64,000 nucleotides of DNA, from contig NZ_CP059732.1 in NCBI RefSeq assembly GCF_014117325.1, forward strand, positions 1,054,001 through 1,118,000, written 5' to 3'. The DNA comes from Spirosoma foliorum (GTDB taxonomy: Bacteria > Bacteroidota > Bacteroidia > Cytophagales > Spirosomataceae). The notes under the pieces were generated by a model. It did no database searches, had not been told where the DNA came from, and was given only the letters and a program-made list of their open reading frames with translations. Both the position numbers and the translations under genes were made by a program. Position 1 is the first letter of the stretch; every line of letters begins with the position of its first letter. This document shows, in pieces, positions 8,260 to 16,613 of this stretch.

Positions 8260-9210
8260 ATGATTCGTATCTTTCAGCAAGACGAAACCGCTGTTCGCAA
8301 AATTCGTGATATTGACTCGTTTTCCGATACCGAACGAACCCTCTGGGTGGATCTGCAAAATCCGACAGCCGCCGAAATCAAGAGCGTTGAAGAAAAATTC
8401 GATGTCGATTTTCTAAGCCAGCAGGAGCAGTTGGAAATTGAAAGTAGTTCGCGCTACATTGAAGAGGACGAATTCATGATTGCGAACTCCAATTTCCTGG
8501 TGCCCGATCAGGAACAGCGTTACGTAACCGTGCCCGTAAGTTTTATCCTCAAAGATGATACCCTGTTCACCTATCGAAATGCTGACATCAAGTCGTTTGC
8601 CGATACGGTCAAGCGGATTAAGTCGCGCCGGGCGTTGTTTAGCGATGGGGCACAGATATTGATCTCTATTTTCGAGTCGCGGATTGATTATGATGCTGAT
8701 TTGATTGAATTGGTGTCAGGCGAAATCAAAGCGATCAATCGAATACTCGATCTGGATGCGAATCTGGACAAAGAAATGCTGCTGAATATTAACGATTATC
8801 AGGAGTTGACTATGTCAATTCGAGAGAATGTGGTTGATAAACAGCGCGTTATTTCGTCGATGATTCGGTCTGATGGTTGGTTCAATGAACTCGAACAGCA
8901 ACGACTCCGAACCCTGATCAAAGACATTAACTCGCTAATCGATCATACCAATTTCATTTTTGAGCGACTGGAGTTCCTTCAAAATACCTACCTCGGTTTG
9001 ATTGACCTGGAGCAGAACCGGGTCGTTAAAATATTCACCGTTGTCTCGCTGGTGTTTCTGCCGCCTACTTTGCTGGCGAGTATCTGGGGCATGAACTTCG
9101 ATGAAATGCCAGAAGTGCACTGGAAATATGGGTATGTGTTTGCCCTGGCCATGATGGTAATTTCGTCGGCGTTAACGGTCTGGATTTTCCGGCGTAAAAA
9201 CTGGCTATAG
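8260..9210 (+). CDS. corA: CorA-family divalent cation transporter
   Basis: A 316-residue protein of the CorA metal ion transporter family, which forms pentameric inner-membrane channels for Mg2+ (and Co2+/Ni2+). A long acidic and helical cytoplasmic domain fills the first 250 residues. Two C-terminal membrane helices follow, with the signature GMN at 277-279 (WGMNFDEMPE) in the outer loop. The ATG at 8260 gives the usual CorA start (MIRIFQQDE); an upstream in-frame ATG at 8218 would add 14 atypical residues. The gene is monocistronic: a MITE-like repeat lies before it and a hairpin terminator after it. Confidence 0.9.
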   Translation: MIRIFQQDETAVRKIRDIDSFSDTERTLWVDLQNPTAAEIKSVEEKFDVDFLSQQEQLEIESSSRYIEEDEFMIANSNFLVPDQEQRYVTVPVSFILKDDTLFTYRNADIKSFADTVKRIKSRRALFSDGAQILISIFESRIDYDADLIELVSGEIKAINRILDLDANLDKEMLLNINDYQELTMSIRENVVDKQRVISSMIRSDGWFNELEQQRLRTLIKDINSLIDHTNFIFERLEFLQNTYLGLIDLEQNRVVKIFTVVSLVFLPPTLLASIWGMNFDEMPEVHWKYGYVFALAMMVISSALTVWIFRRKNWL

Positions 9211-9238
9211 AACCTTAATTAGCCTCAAAATATATTGC

Positions 9239-9272
9239 AGAAAGGTAACTGTCAGGGGGTTACTTTTCTATT
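9239..9272 (+). terminator. Hairpin terminator after corA
   Basis: An 11 bp stem, AGAAAGGTAAC (9239-9249) against GTTACTTTTCT (9259-9269) with one G-T pair, closes a 9-base loop and is followed by a T-rich stretch. It sits 29 bases past the corA stop. Confidence 0.6.
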
Positions 9273-9316
9273 TATCTGCGTCTTAGTTCCAAACTAAATT
9301 CCCATCTATATACCTT

Positions 9317-10141
9317 ATGGAACAGGCGCAGACAAAAGTTGAACTTTTTTACAGCCAGCTGGTAACCTTTGTTACCGTTTATGGCGGACGCGTATTGCTG
9401 GCTATCTTAACCCTTATAGTGGGTCTTTGGGTAATTGGCTGGATCATTCGATTGCTGTCGTCTTCGATGGCAAAACGGCACGTTGATCGCGATGTGCAAC
9501 CGTTCCTGATCTCGTTGGTAAATGGCCTGTTACGGGTACTACTCTTATTAAGTATTGCCAGCACGCTTGGCGTTCAAACCACGTCCTTTGTCGCCATTAT
9601 CGGCGCTGCCGGTTTGGCCGTTGGGCTAGCCCTTCAGGGAAGTTTAGCCAATTTTGCCGGTGGCGTATTGATTCTGATTTTTAAGCCATTCCGCGTAGGC
9701 GATCTGGTTACGGCACAAGGTTTTACCGGTAATGTGGAGGCCATCCGTATTTTCGACACAACGCTGGTGACCTTGGATAACAAAACGATTATCCTGCCTA
9801 ATGGCCCCTTATCGACATCGTCCATTGTGAACATCAGCACGAAAGGTGTTATTCGGGTCGATCAGGTATATGGGGTTGGCAGTCAGAATGATATCGACGC
9901 AACTAAGGCCTCTATTATGCGGGTAGTTGAGGCTTGTCCGTATGCACTGAAAGATCGTCAGCACGATGTTCTGATCGCCAAATTGAATCCAAATTCGCGC
10001 GAGTATGACGTGCGTGTCTGGACCAAGAGCGACACCTATTGGGAGACCTATTACTATATGCTCGAAAACATTGCCCGCCAGTTTGGTAAAGATGGCATTG
10101 AAGCACCCAAGCCAAAAATGTTTATTACCAACGAAGATTAG
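9317..10141 (+). CDS. Small-conductance mechanosensitive channel (MscS family)
   Basis: A 274-residue inner-membrane channel that opens under membrane tension and releases solutes on hypo-osmotic shock. Three hydrophobic segments lie at about 15-40, 65-85 and 90-115. The third is Gly/Ala-rich (GAAGLAVGLALQGSLANFAGG), as in the MscS pore helix. The beta domain with LDNKTIILPNGPLS and the alpha/beta C-terminus follow. The length is typical of a minimal MscS. The TAG stop lies inside the tip of a MITE-like element, and a rho-independent terminator follows at 10254. Confidence 0.93.
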   Translation: MEQAQTKVELFYSQLVTFVTVYGGRVLLAILTLIVGLWVIGWIIRLLSSSMAKRHVDRDVQPFLISLVNGLLRVLLLLSIASTLGVQTTSFVAIIGAAGLAVGLALQGSLANFAGGVLILIFKPFRVGDLVTAQGFTGNVEAIRIFDTTLVTLDNKTIILPNGPLSTSSIVNISTKGVIRVDQVYGVGSQNDIDATKASIMRVVEACPYALKDRQHDVLIAKLNPNSREYDVRVWTKSDTYWETYYYMLENIARQFGKDGIEAPKPKMFITNED

Positions 10142-10233
10142 TGCTTTGATAAAGTAGATTCTATCGATTCTTTAGATTCTCTGGATTCTAGTTATCACAC
10201 AATAGAATCCAGAGAATCAATAGAATCCTCAGA
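10139..10233. repeat. MITE-like element, copy D, with internal 16 bp palindrome
   Basis: The left end (TTAGTGCTTTG...TAGATTCTATCGATTC) matches the tip of copies A and B. The interior holds a perfect 16 bp inverted repeat (10175-10190 against 10203-10218) built from the same GATTCT words. The first three bases are the stop codon of the mscS-like gene. Confidence 0.5.
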
Positions 10234-10253
10234 AACTAAACCCTACTGATACC

Positions 10254-10287
10254 TGCCCGATTGATTCATTCAGTCGGGCATTTTTTT
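10254..10287 (+). terminator. Rho-independent terminator after the mscS-like gene
   Basis: The stem TGCCCGATTGA (10254-10264) pairs with TCAGTCGGGCA (10270-10280), with one G-T pair, and is followed at once by seven T residues. Confidence 0.85.
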
Positions 10288-10397
10288 AGAGAATTTAATA
10301 AGCGTTTTTTTTTGACGGTTGTTAAACGTTTGGATGGCTAGGCTATCTAACGATTATGAGTGTCAGATAATGCTGACAAGTAAAACAGCAACGCGCC

Positions 10398-11873
10398 ATG
10401 AATATCATGAAACCAATAAGATATATCGCCCTGATTGCGCTGGTAATGAGCAGCTTTGTTTATTCTGGCAAAGTGGCTGCTCAGCCGGGCGTTAGCGTAC
10501 CAATCGAGTCGTTTTATAATGAACTGGCTCCTTATGGGCAATGGATACAGTACCCTGGCTACGGCAACGTGTGGTTGCCCAATGCGGGTCCCGATTTTCA
10601 ACCTTATGCCAGCGCTGGACACTGGGTTGTTACAGAATACGGGAATACCTGGGTGTCTGATTATGCCTGGGGTTGGGCACCATTTCACTATGGTCGCTGG
10701 ATTTTTGATCAGGCCTATGGTGGATGGCTCTGGATTCCAGGCTCTGACTGGGGACCAGCCTGGGTGTCGTGGCGGTCGGGTGGAGGCTATTACGGCTGGG
10801 CTCCGTTAGCACCTGGCTGGGATATCAATGTGAACATTAACATTCCAGCTCCGTACTGGATCTTCGTTCCTCAGATTTATATCACGAGTCCCAACTTGTA
10901 TAGCTATTATGTGCCACGACCTCAGATCGTGAACATCTATCAACGCACCGTGATTTTCAATAATATCTATCGGTCGAACAACCGGGCTTATGTGTACGGA
11001 CCACCGCGTGGTGATATAGAGCGTATTACGCGACGGAACGTCCCAGTTTATCGTATCGATCAAATGGATCGGCCAGGTCGTTCGGTTGTAGGCAATGGTT
11101 CCGTAGGGTTCTATCGCCCTGGTGGTGGCGGGTTTGATAATCGACGTGATTACGGTCGTAATGACCGATTCGATAACTCAGGCCGACCTGGTAATAACGG
11201 AAATTTCCCTTCGAACCGAGGCTATTATGGCGGTCCTGGCAACGCACCAAATCGGGATTTTAACAACGGGAATAATACGCCAAATCGAGATTACAATGGT
11301 AATGGTGCTCCCAACCGAGGCTATAACGGGAACGGTGGCAATGGCGCTCCCAACCGAGATTTTAATGGTAATGGCGGCAATGGTGGTAACGGTGCTCCCA
11401 ACCGAGATTTTAATGGAAACGGTAACAATGGTGCCCCTAACCGGGATTTTAACAACAATGCTACGCCTAATCGTCCTTCTTTTGATGGCGGAGGCAATGT
11501 TCCAAATCGTGGAAATTATGGAAGTAATGCGCCTGGTGCCCCAACTGATCGGGGAGGCAATTACGGAACAACACCTGTACCCAGCAGCCCACAAACTCAG
11601 CCCAATCGTGGAAGTTATTCGCCCGGTGGCTTCCAGCAAGGAGGCAATCCTTCTGGAGGAATGCAGCAGCCCAATCGTTCGTTCGAACGTGTTGAGCGGC
11701 AACCTCAGCCTCAGATGAGTCCGCAAGGGATGCCCGGTGGCCGAAGCGGTGGAGATTTCCAACGGAGCGCAGAGGGTGGCCGTGGTGGCATGCAGCCACA
11801 AGCCCCAAGTCAGCCTCAGCAACCAAGTGGTGGTGGGAATGGAGGAGAACATCGCGGACGTGGTCCACGTTAA
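10398..11873 (+). CDS. Secreted YXWGXW-repeat protein (DUF6600-like) with Asn/Gly-rich tail
   Basis: A 491-residue exported protein. The N-terminus has a signal peptide ending near AAQ (residue 29). Residues 33-150 carry the aromatic repeats typical of this family: YGQWIQ, YGNVWLP, YAWGWAPFHYGRW, YGWAPLAPGW. From about 240 onward the protein is low-complexity, with tandem GNGAPNRDFNGNGG-like units, then Gln/Pro/Gly-rich sequence to the end. The function of the family is unknown; cell-surface or matrix location is inferred. The unit repeats at the DNA level could change copy number. Because of the biased composition, long open frames also appear on the opposite strand and in frame 2 here, and they are not genes. 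The start is ATG 10398, with ATG 10407 possible. Confidence 0.85.
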   Translation: MNIMKPIRYIALIALVMSSFVYSGKVAAQPGVSVPIESFYNELAPYGQWIQYPGYGNVWLPNAGPDFQPYASAGHWVVTEYGNTWVSDYAWGWAPFHYGRWIFDQAYGGWLWIPGSDWGPAWVSWRSGGGYYGWAPLAPGWDINVNINIPAPYWIFVPQIYITSPNLYSYYVPRPQIVNIYQRTVIFNNIYRSNNRAYVYGPPRGDIERITRRNVPVYRIDQMDRPGRSVVGNGSVGFYRPGGGGFDNRRDYGRNDRFDNSGRPGNNGNFPSNRGYYGGPGNAPNRDFNNGNNTPNRDYNGNGAPNRGYNGNGGNGAPNRDFNGNGGNGGNGAPNRDFNGNGNNGAPNRDFNNNATPNRPSFDGGGNVPNRGNYGSNAPGAPTDRGGNYGTTPVPSSPQTQPNRGSYSPGGFQQGGNPSGGMQQPNRSFERVERQPQPQMSPQGMPGGRSGGDFQRSAEGGRGGMQPQAPSQPQQPSGGGNGGEHRGRGPR

Positions 11874-11882
11874 TGAATAATA

Positions 11883-11932
11883 GAGCAAGAAAAAGCCACG
11901 TATCTGACTAGATACGTGGCTTTTTCTTGCTC
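11883..11932. terminator. Strong bidirectional terminator
   Basis: A long perfect stem (GAGCAAGAAAAAGCCACG... and its complement, 11883-11932) has an A-run on one side and a T-run on the other. It lies between the convergent YXWGXW gene (+) and the SDR gene (-) and can serve both. Confidence 0.85.
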
Positions 11933-12003
11933 AACTAAGCACCTAATCAACTATAGAATCTCAGCATCAGTAGAATCTAAATCTGCTTGATTGATTAGAT
12001 TGT

Positions 12004-12852
12004 TTACTGATAATTAGCCGCTATTTTTTCTAGATAGTCCTCAATTGGAATCGAGTTTCTGAGAGCCATCAAATTTTTCCCCATATCGCCCACTAAGGTT
12101 CGGAATTGCTTGGTTTCGCCCGTTGCCAGGTTATAAATTACATCGACAATGTCCTGTGGGTCATCGAGTAAGCTTGGGTCAGATTTACCTATCAGATTTT
12201 TTACTTTGTCGGTTAGGACGTCATAGTCCTTGATCGTTTCGTGGGTATTCCAGATAATATTGGCTCCGAAATTATTTCCTGATGAACCGCCTTGTTCAAC
12301 CAGCCGCAGGTCAATATTTAACGGCTTCAGCTCGTAATATAGGCCTTCGGTTAAACCCTCCAGGGCAAACTTCGACATGTTGTACAGCGACCCGATCGGC
12401 ACCGCTGTTGTCACGCCCATAAACGAACTGATGTTGATGAACATACCACCGCCGTTTGCTCTAAAATGAGGCAGAAAGGCACGAATTATATTAATTGGCC
12501 CTCGAACGTTTACAGCAAACTGCCAGTCGATGGTTGTTTCTTCGGCAAATTCCAGAGGTCCATAAGTCCCCATTCCGGCGTTGTTAACAACGACATCTAT
12601 TTTTCCGAAAGCGGAAATTGCCTGTTCGGTTGCTGCTTTTACCTGATCAAGATTGGTTACGTCCAGTTTGAAAACCTGAATATTTGGATGCTGTTGTAGC
12701 TCAGTTTCAGTTTCTGGTGTTCGCATGGTAGCGGCCACTTGCCAGCCCTGATTGGCAAAATAAAGTGCCGTTAGTCGGCCTAGTCCGGTACTGGTTCCCG
12801 TAATAAAAACAGTGCGACGGTCGCTATGAAGAGTTTCTGTTTGTGTACTCAT
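12004..12852 (-). CDS. Short-chain dehydrogenase/reductase
   Basis: A 282-residue NAD(P)-dependent classical SDR. The cofactor loop TGTSTGLG is near residue 18, NNAG at 90-93, and the catalytic residues are S142/S143, Y157 and K161 (YNMSK). The substrate is not evident. It is transcribed divergently from a HxlR regulator 96 bases away, an arrangement usual for redox enzymes induced by electrophiles or quinones. A promoter -7 box (TACCTTTG on the minus strand, 12876-12883) precedes it. Confidence 0.9.
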   Translation of the reverse strand: MSTQTETLHSDRRTVFITGTSTGLGRLTALYFANQGWQVAATMRTPETETELQQHPNIQVFKLDVTNLDQVKAATEQAISAFGKIDVVVNNAGMGTYGPLEFAEETTIDWQFAVNVRGPINIIRAFLPHFRANGGGMFINISSFMGVTTAVPIGSLYNMSKFALEGLTEGLYYELKPLNIDLRLVEQGGSSGNNFGANIIWNTHETIKDYDVLTDKVKNLIGKSDPSLLDDPQDIVDVIYNLATGETKQFRTLVGDMGKNLMALRNSIPIEDYLEKIAANYQ

Positions 12853-12875
12853 TTTATTATTTTTTTAGGACGTTG

Positions 12876-12930
12876 CAAAGGTATTTGTCGATTGGTATAA
12901 CTTTGTAATCAGTATACTCATGTATACCAA
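12876..12930. promoter_or_regulatory. Divergent promoters and likely HxlR operator
   Basis: A plus-strand box TAACTTTG (12898-12905) matches the Bacteroidota -7 consensus TAnnTTTG and points at the HxlR gene. A minus-strand TACCTTTG (12876-12883) points at the SDR gene. Two GTATAC words (12912-12917 and 12922-12927), separated by TCAT, lie where transcription of the HxlR gene would start, and a related GTATAA is at 12895. This is a plausible operator for autoregulation and control of both genes. Confidence 0.5.
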
Positions 12931-12948
12931 AATTGAATACGATACAAA

Positions 12949-13296
12949 ATGGCTGAGGTACTTACAAAACGGAATCCTGCCGAGGAGATTCAAGCGCTAC
13001 AGGATACGATCTATGTGATTGGCGGTAAGTGGAAACTGCCGATTATCAACTCGTTATGTAATGGGAATCGGCGCTTCCGGGAGATTCAACGGAGCATTCC
13101 CCAAATCACAACCCGAATGCTCTCGAAGGAATTGAAGGAGATGGAAATGAATAAGATTATCGTTCGTAAGGTATATCCCGATTCGCCCGTTCTGGTGGAA
13201 TATGAAACGACACCTTATTGCAAATCCTTTGGGAATATCATACAGGCAATGATCGACTGGGGCAAGGAGCACCGGAAGATGATTAAAGACGAGTAA
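12949..13296 (+). CDS. HxlR-family winged-helix transcriptional regulator
   Basis: A 115-residue protein with the whole HxlR (DUF24) signature: IGGKWKLPIINSL...RRFREIQRSIPQITTRMLSKELKEME...VEYETTPYCKSF. These are MarR-like dimeric winged-helix factors that bind palindromes between divergent promoters and often sense electrophiles, aldehydes or oxidants. Here the divergent target is the adjacent SDR gene. The length is normal for the family. Confidence 0.92.
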   Translation: MAEVLTKRNPAEEIQALQDTIYVIGGKWKLPIINSLCNGNRRFREIQRSIPQITTRMLSKELKEMEMNKIIVRKVYPDSPVLVEYETTPYCKSFGNIIQAMIDWGKEHRKMIKDE

Positions 13297-13334
13297 GTAG
13301 CAGCGCAAGGGATTAAGCGGTACTTTTGCCGCAG

Positions 13335-14117
13335 ATGCGTTATTTTATTGAATTATCGTACCGGGGAACGGCTTATCATGGCTGGCAGACGCAGGCAAAT
13401 GGAACGAGTGTGCAGACAACCCTCGAAGCTGCGCTAACACAACGATTCGGCAAGCCGATGTATGTTATGGCAAGTGGCCGAACAGATGCCGGTGTTCATG
13501 CTCGTCAGCAGTTTGCCCATGTTGAGTTGGTAGAGCCGTTTTTATTTACCGATTCATTTATTTATTCGCTCAATTGTATCCTGCCTGAAGATATTGTCAT
13601 CCACCGGATTTTTCCCGTTCGGGAGAAAGACCATGCGCGATTTTCGGCTACGTTTCGCTATTATCAATACCTGATTAGTCGTCAGAAAAGTGCTTTTGAG
13701 AGCGGCTTAACCTACCATTTTCGACCGACACTTGACGAAATCCTGATGAATGAAGCCTGCAAAATACTCTTGCAACATACTAATTTTCAGAGTTTCAGCA
13801 AGGCTCGGGCAAACGTCACGCATTTCAATTGCCGACTTGATTTTGCCTACTGGGAACGCATAAATGAGGATTCGCTGACGTTTCATATTCGAGCGGATCG
13901 GTTCTTATGGGGCATGGTTCGGACCATTGTTGGTACGATGATTGAAATAGGGCAGAAGCGGATGAGTCTTGAACTGTTTGAGCAGATTATCCTGTCCCGA
14001 GATCGGAACAAAGCTGGTCGGGCGGCACCTGCCAATGGTTTATTTTTAGTTGAAGTTGGTTATCCCAATGAGGTGTTGTTGGCGAGGAGCATGGGACAGG
14101 GAGCAGGGTTTATCTAA
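13335..14117 (+). CDS. truA: tRNA pseudouridine synthase A
   Basis: Converts U38-40 in the tRNA anticodon stem to pseudouridine. The 260-residue protein has the TruA start (MRYFIELSYRGTAYHGWQTQ), catalytic D51 in GRTDAGVHA, and the C-terminal RFLWGMVRTIVGT motif. The ATG at 13335 is chosen over an in-frame TTG at 13326 because it gives the standard N-terminus. A TActTTTG promoter-like box ends only 6 bases before it, so the message may have almost no leader. Confidence 0.95.
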   Translation: MRYFIELSYRGTAYHGWQTQANGTSVQTTLEAALTQRFGKPMYVMASGRTDAGVHARQQFAHVELVEPFLFTDSFIYSLNCILPEDIVIHRIFPVREKDHARFSATFRYYQYLISRQKSAFESGLTYHFRPTLDEILMNEACKILLQHTNFQSFSKARANVTHFNCRLDFAYWERINEDSLTFHIRADRFLWGMVRTIVGTMIEIGQKRMSLELFEQIILSRDRNKAGRAAPANGLFLVEVGYPNEVLLARSMGQGAGFI

Positions 14118-14184
14118 GCAATTATTCCTACTCCGTACACCCTGCCCCACGCCCCTTGCCGGTTTCCCCTTAAATTTTGTTAAA

Positions 14185-14218
14185 TTGAGCCGCTTAGCGG
14201 TCGAATCCGTTATTTTTG
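14185..14218 (+). promoter_or_regulatory. Promoter for the ftsX operon
   Basis: TTG at 14185-14187 and TAttTTTG at 14211-14218, 23 bases apart, fit the Bacteroidota sigma-A pattern. Transcription would begin about 15 bases before the ftsX ATG. Confidence 0.45.
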
Positions 14219-14239
14219 TCTCATAACACGAACCCCTGA

Positions 14240-15121
14240 ATGGCTCGTACAAAGAAGAAAGTAGGTATGTACCCCAGCGGCATGATTTTATTCAGTCTGA
14301 CGCTGGCCTTGTTTTTAATTGGTTTTTGTGGGTTGCTGGCGATTCAGTCGAAGAAGTTAGTCACCTACATCCGCGAGAACTACGAAATCCGGGCGTTTTT
14401 AGATAAAGACCTCAGCGAGAAAAAAACGGAAACGTTGTATAAAACCATCGCCGAACGACCTTATGTGCTAGTAGCTAACGGTAAACCACAGGTTAATCTG
14501 GTTACGAAAGATGAAGCCGCCAAAGAGTTTATTGCAGAAACAAAAGAGGATTTTTCGAAGTTTTTAGGTGAGAACCCACTGCATGATAGCTACCGAATTA
14601 AACTCAATGAGGGATATTTTGAGGAAGCCAAACTACAGGAGGTTAAACAAGATTTAGAGCAGATCGATGGTGTGTTTGAAGTTGTTTATCAGGAAAATCT
14701 GGTAGATAATATCAATCGGAATATCACCAAGATTTACGCGATCATGTCGGCCTTTGCGGTCATTCTGCTGATCATTATTGTGGTGTTGATGAATAATACT
14801 ATTCGGTTGGCGCTTCATTCGCAACGAATGCTCATCAGAAGCATGCAATTAGTCGGCGCAACAAATGCATTTATTACCCGACCGTTTTTGGGACGTGGTA
14901 TTTGGCAGGGGTTTCTGGCGGGCATTATTGCCGTTGGCTTGCTGATTGCAGGCTTGCAGCTCGCTATTCATAACCTGCCTGAATTATCGACGTTCCAGGA
15001 CCCAGAAAAGATAATTTTTCTGATGGTAGGTATTGTTGGGCTAGGCGTACTAATTGGTTTTGTGAGTACATTTCAGGCCGTTCATCGGTACCTGGGCCTA
15101 ACACTAGATGAGCTTTATTGA
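14240..15121 (+). CDS. ftsX: Cell division protein FtsX
   Basis: The 293-residue membrane partner of the ATPase FtsE. The FtsEX complex transmits divisome state across the inner membrane to activate peptidoglycan hydrolases. Helix 1 lies at about 16-38, followed by the roughly 130-residue outer domain (YEIRAFLDKDLSEKK...), and then three helices in the FtsX permease domain (about 170-290) ending with the VHRYLGLTLDELY tail. ftsE is not adjacent, as often in this phylum. It is followed by a DUF3098 gene and uppP. Confidence 0.93.
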   Translation: MARTKKKVGMYPSGMILFSLTLALFLIGFCGLLAIQSKKLVTYIRENYEIRAFLDKDLSEKKTETLYKTIAERPYVLVANGKPQVNLVTKDEAAKEFIAETKEDFSKFLGENPLHDSYRIKLNEGYFEEAKLQEVKQDLEQIDGVFEVVYQENLVDNINRNITKIYAIMSAFAVILLIIIVVLMNNTIRLALHSQRMLIRSMQLVGATNAFITRPFLGRGIWQGFLAGIIAVGLLIAGLQLAIHNLPELSTFQDPEKIIFLMVGIVGLGVLIGFVSTFQAVHRYLGLTLDELY

Positions 15122-15225
15122 TTAATGTATAATGTAAAATGAAGAATGCATAATGAAATAAAATGCGGTGATGAAATGGGGTAGCCAATCCATTTTTCAT
15201 TTTGCATTGTTCATTATACATTGAT
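15122..15225. repeat. Intergenic imperfect palindrome (AATG-word type)
   Basis: The ftsX-DUF3098 gap consists of two arms (about 15122-15156 and 15191-15225) that are near reverse complements made of ATAATG/AAAATG words. It could form a long hairpin in the operon message. Confidence 0.6.
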
Positions 15226-15238
15226 AACAAAAAAGACT

Positions 15239-15571
15239 ATGGCAAAAGATAAACAGGCTGGACCAGCAACGCTAACACGTGACGAACCAGTGAAAAAAGC
15301 AGCGGCTGCATCGACTGTGGCGCCTAAACCTACGCCAACTCGGTCGGTGATCAGCGATCCTTCCCGGTCAGCAGCTTCTCTGCCATTTGGTCGGCAGAAC
15401 TACACGCTGATGTTAGCAGGGATTGCCATTATTCTGGCCGGGTTCTTTATTATGAGCCTGGACAAAGAAGAGTTTGGCTTTGGCTTTTTAGGCCTTACGC
15501 TTGGCCCTATTGTGGTTATGGGCGGTTTTGTACTCGAATTTTTTGCCATTCTGGCCCGCCCAAAGGCATAA
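15239..15571 (+). CDS. DUF3098 family small membrane protein
   Basis: A 110-residue protein with a Thr/Ala/Pro-rich cytoplasmic N-terminus (about 1-55) and two membrane helices, LMLAGIAIILAGFFIMSL and FLGLTLGPIVVMGGFVLEF. This layout is the DUF3098 family, typically found between ftsX and uppP in Bacteroidota, which suggests a link to envelope biogenesis. The biochemical role is unknown. The ATG at 15239 is preferred to a TTG at 15221 that would translate part of the preceding palindrome. Confidence 0.85.
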   Translation: MAKDKQAGPATLTRDEPVKKAAAASTVAPKPTPTRSVISDPSRSAASLPFGRQNYTLMLAGIAIILAGFFIMSLDKEEFGFGFLGLTLGPIVVMGGFVLEFFAILARPKA

Positions 15572-15574
15572 AAG

Positions 15575-15664
15575 CAGTTATAAAGTTGTTGAGTTGTAGT
15601 GGTTATAACGTTTTTGAAAGGCAATTTTACAGCTTTATAACCGCTACAACTTTATAACTCTGTA
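15575..15664. repeat. Intergenic imperfect palindrome (TTATAA-word type)
   Basis: Arms of about 35 bases (15575-15611 and 15630-15664), built of GTTATAAAGTTGTAG words and their complement, fill the DUF3098-uppP gap. The sequence differs from the palindromes in neighbouring gaps. Confidence 0.6.
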
Positions 15665-15665
15665 A

Positions 15666-16511
15666 ATGGAGCTTATTCACGCAATTGCGTTGGCCATAAT
15701 TGAAGGGCTAACGGAGTTTTTGCCAGTGTCCTCAACTGGCCACATGATCATCTACTCTTCTTTGGCTGGCATTGCCGGTAATGAATTCACCAAACTCTAC
15801 ACGGTCGATATTCAGTTCGGTTGTATTTTGTCGGTTCTGGTGCTCTATCATCGTCGTTTCCTGACTGATCCCCGTACCGAAAAATTTGTCGTACCCAGCT
15901 ACTTAAAATCATTTCCTCCGCGCTGGCAACCGATGCTGGATTTCTATAGCAAAATCCTGATTGCGTTCCTGCCTGCTGCTGTCATTGGCTTTCTACTGAA
16001 CGATTTCATCGATTCGCTACTCGAAAATGTAGTGGTTGTGGCTGTTACGTTATTATTGGGCGGGATTGTTTTGGTATTTATTGACCGAATTGTGAATGTA
16101 CAGCCTAAAGATGGTGATGTGAGTGTGCCCGACGCGCTTAAAATTGGCTTCTTTCAGTGTATTGCTATGATTCCGGGGGTTTCACGTTCGGCAGCAACGA
16201 TTATTGGAGGCATGTTCCAGGGATTAACCCGGACACAGGCCGCTGAGTTTTCGTTCTTTCTGGCTGTACCAACTATGGCTGCGGCATCGGGCTATAAACT
16301 CCTGAAAACCTATAAATTGCTCCAACCCGACGATTATCAGATGCTGCTCATCGGTAATGCAATTGCCTTTGTTGTGGGTCTGCTGGCAATTCGTGGTTTT
16401 GTTGGCTTCCTGACCCGTTATGGCTTTAAAGTATTTGGTTACTACCGCATTGCACTTGGCTTACTACTGCTCGGCTTAGTAGCGGCTGGCGTGAAGTTGG
16501 ATGTGCTTTAG
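15666..16511 (+). CDS. uppP: Undecaprenyl-diphosphate phosphatase
   Basis: The integral membrane enzyme (BacA/UppP) that dephosphorylates undecaprenyl diphosphate to recycle the lipid carrier for peptidoglycan and other wall polymers; extra copies give bacitracin resistance. The 281-residue protein has both family motifs: EGLTEFLPVSSTGH near the N-terminus and PGVSRSAATI in the middle, and about eight hydrophobic helices. It is co-oriented with ftsX and DUF3098 upstream and truB downstream. Confidence 0.96.
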   Translation: MELIHAIALAIIEGLTEFLPVSSTGHMIIYSSLAGIAGNEFTKLYTVDIQFGCILSVLVLYHRRFLTDPRTEKFVVPSYLKSFPPRWQPMLDFYSKILIAFLPAAVIGFLLNDFIDSLLENVVVVAVTLLLGGIVLVFIDRIVNVQPKDGDVSVPDALKIGFFQCIAMIPGVSRSAATIIGGMFQGLTRTQAAEFSFFLAVPTMAAASGYKLLKTYKLLQPDDYQMLLIGNAIAFVVGLLAIRGFVGFLTRYGFKVFGYYRIALGLLLLGLVAAGVKLDVL

Positions 16512-16520
16512 TCTAATTTT

Positions 16521-16613
16521 GACACAGAGATACACAGAGGAAAAAGAGACGCACTGAGATTCTTGGTTATCTTTTCTTTGTGTATCTCTGTGCTACTCCG
16601 AGTATCTCTGTGA
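16521..16613. repeat. Intergenic palindrome (CACAGAGATACACAGAG-word type)
   Basis: The left arm 16521-16546 contains ACACAGAGATACACAGAGG. Its complement recurs at 16571-16592, and a shorter third copy at 16601-16613 overlaps the proposed truB GTG start. Confidence 0.6.

Noticed and set aside
11122..11888. Long open frames on the minus strand (236 and 133 codons) and in another plus frame (198 codons)
   Set aside because: They are shadows of the low-complexity Asn/Gly repeat tail of the YXWGXW gene; their composition is equally repetitive and they have no promoter or family resemblance.
16580..16610. Earlier GTG start for truB at 16580
   Set aside because: The ten extra residues would be encoded by the CACAGAGATAC repeat, which is non-coding in character; GTG 16610 is preferred, though not proven.
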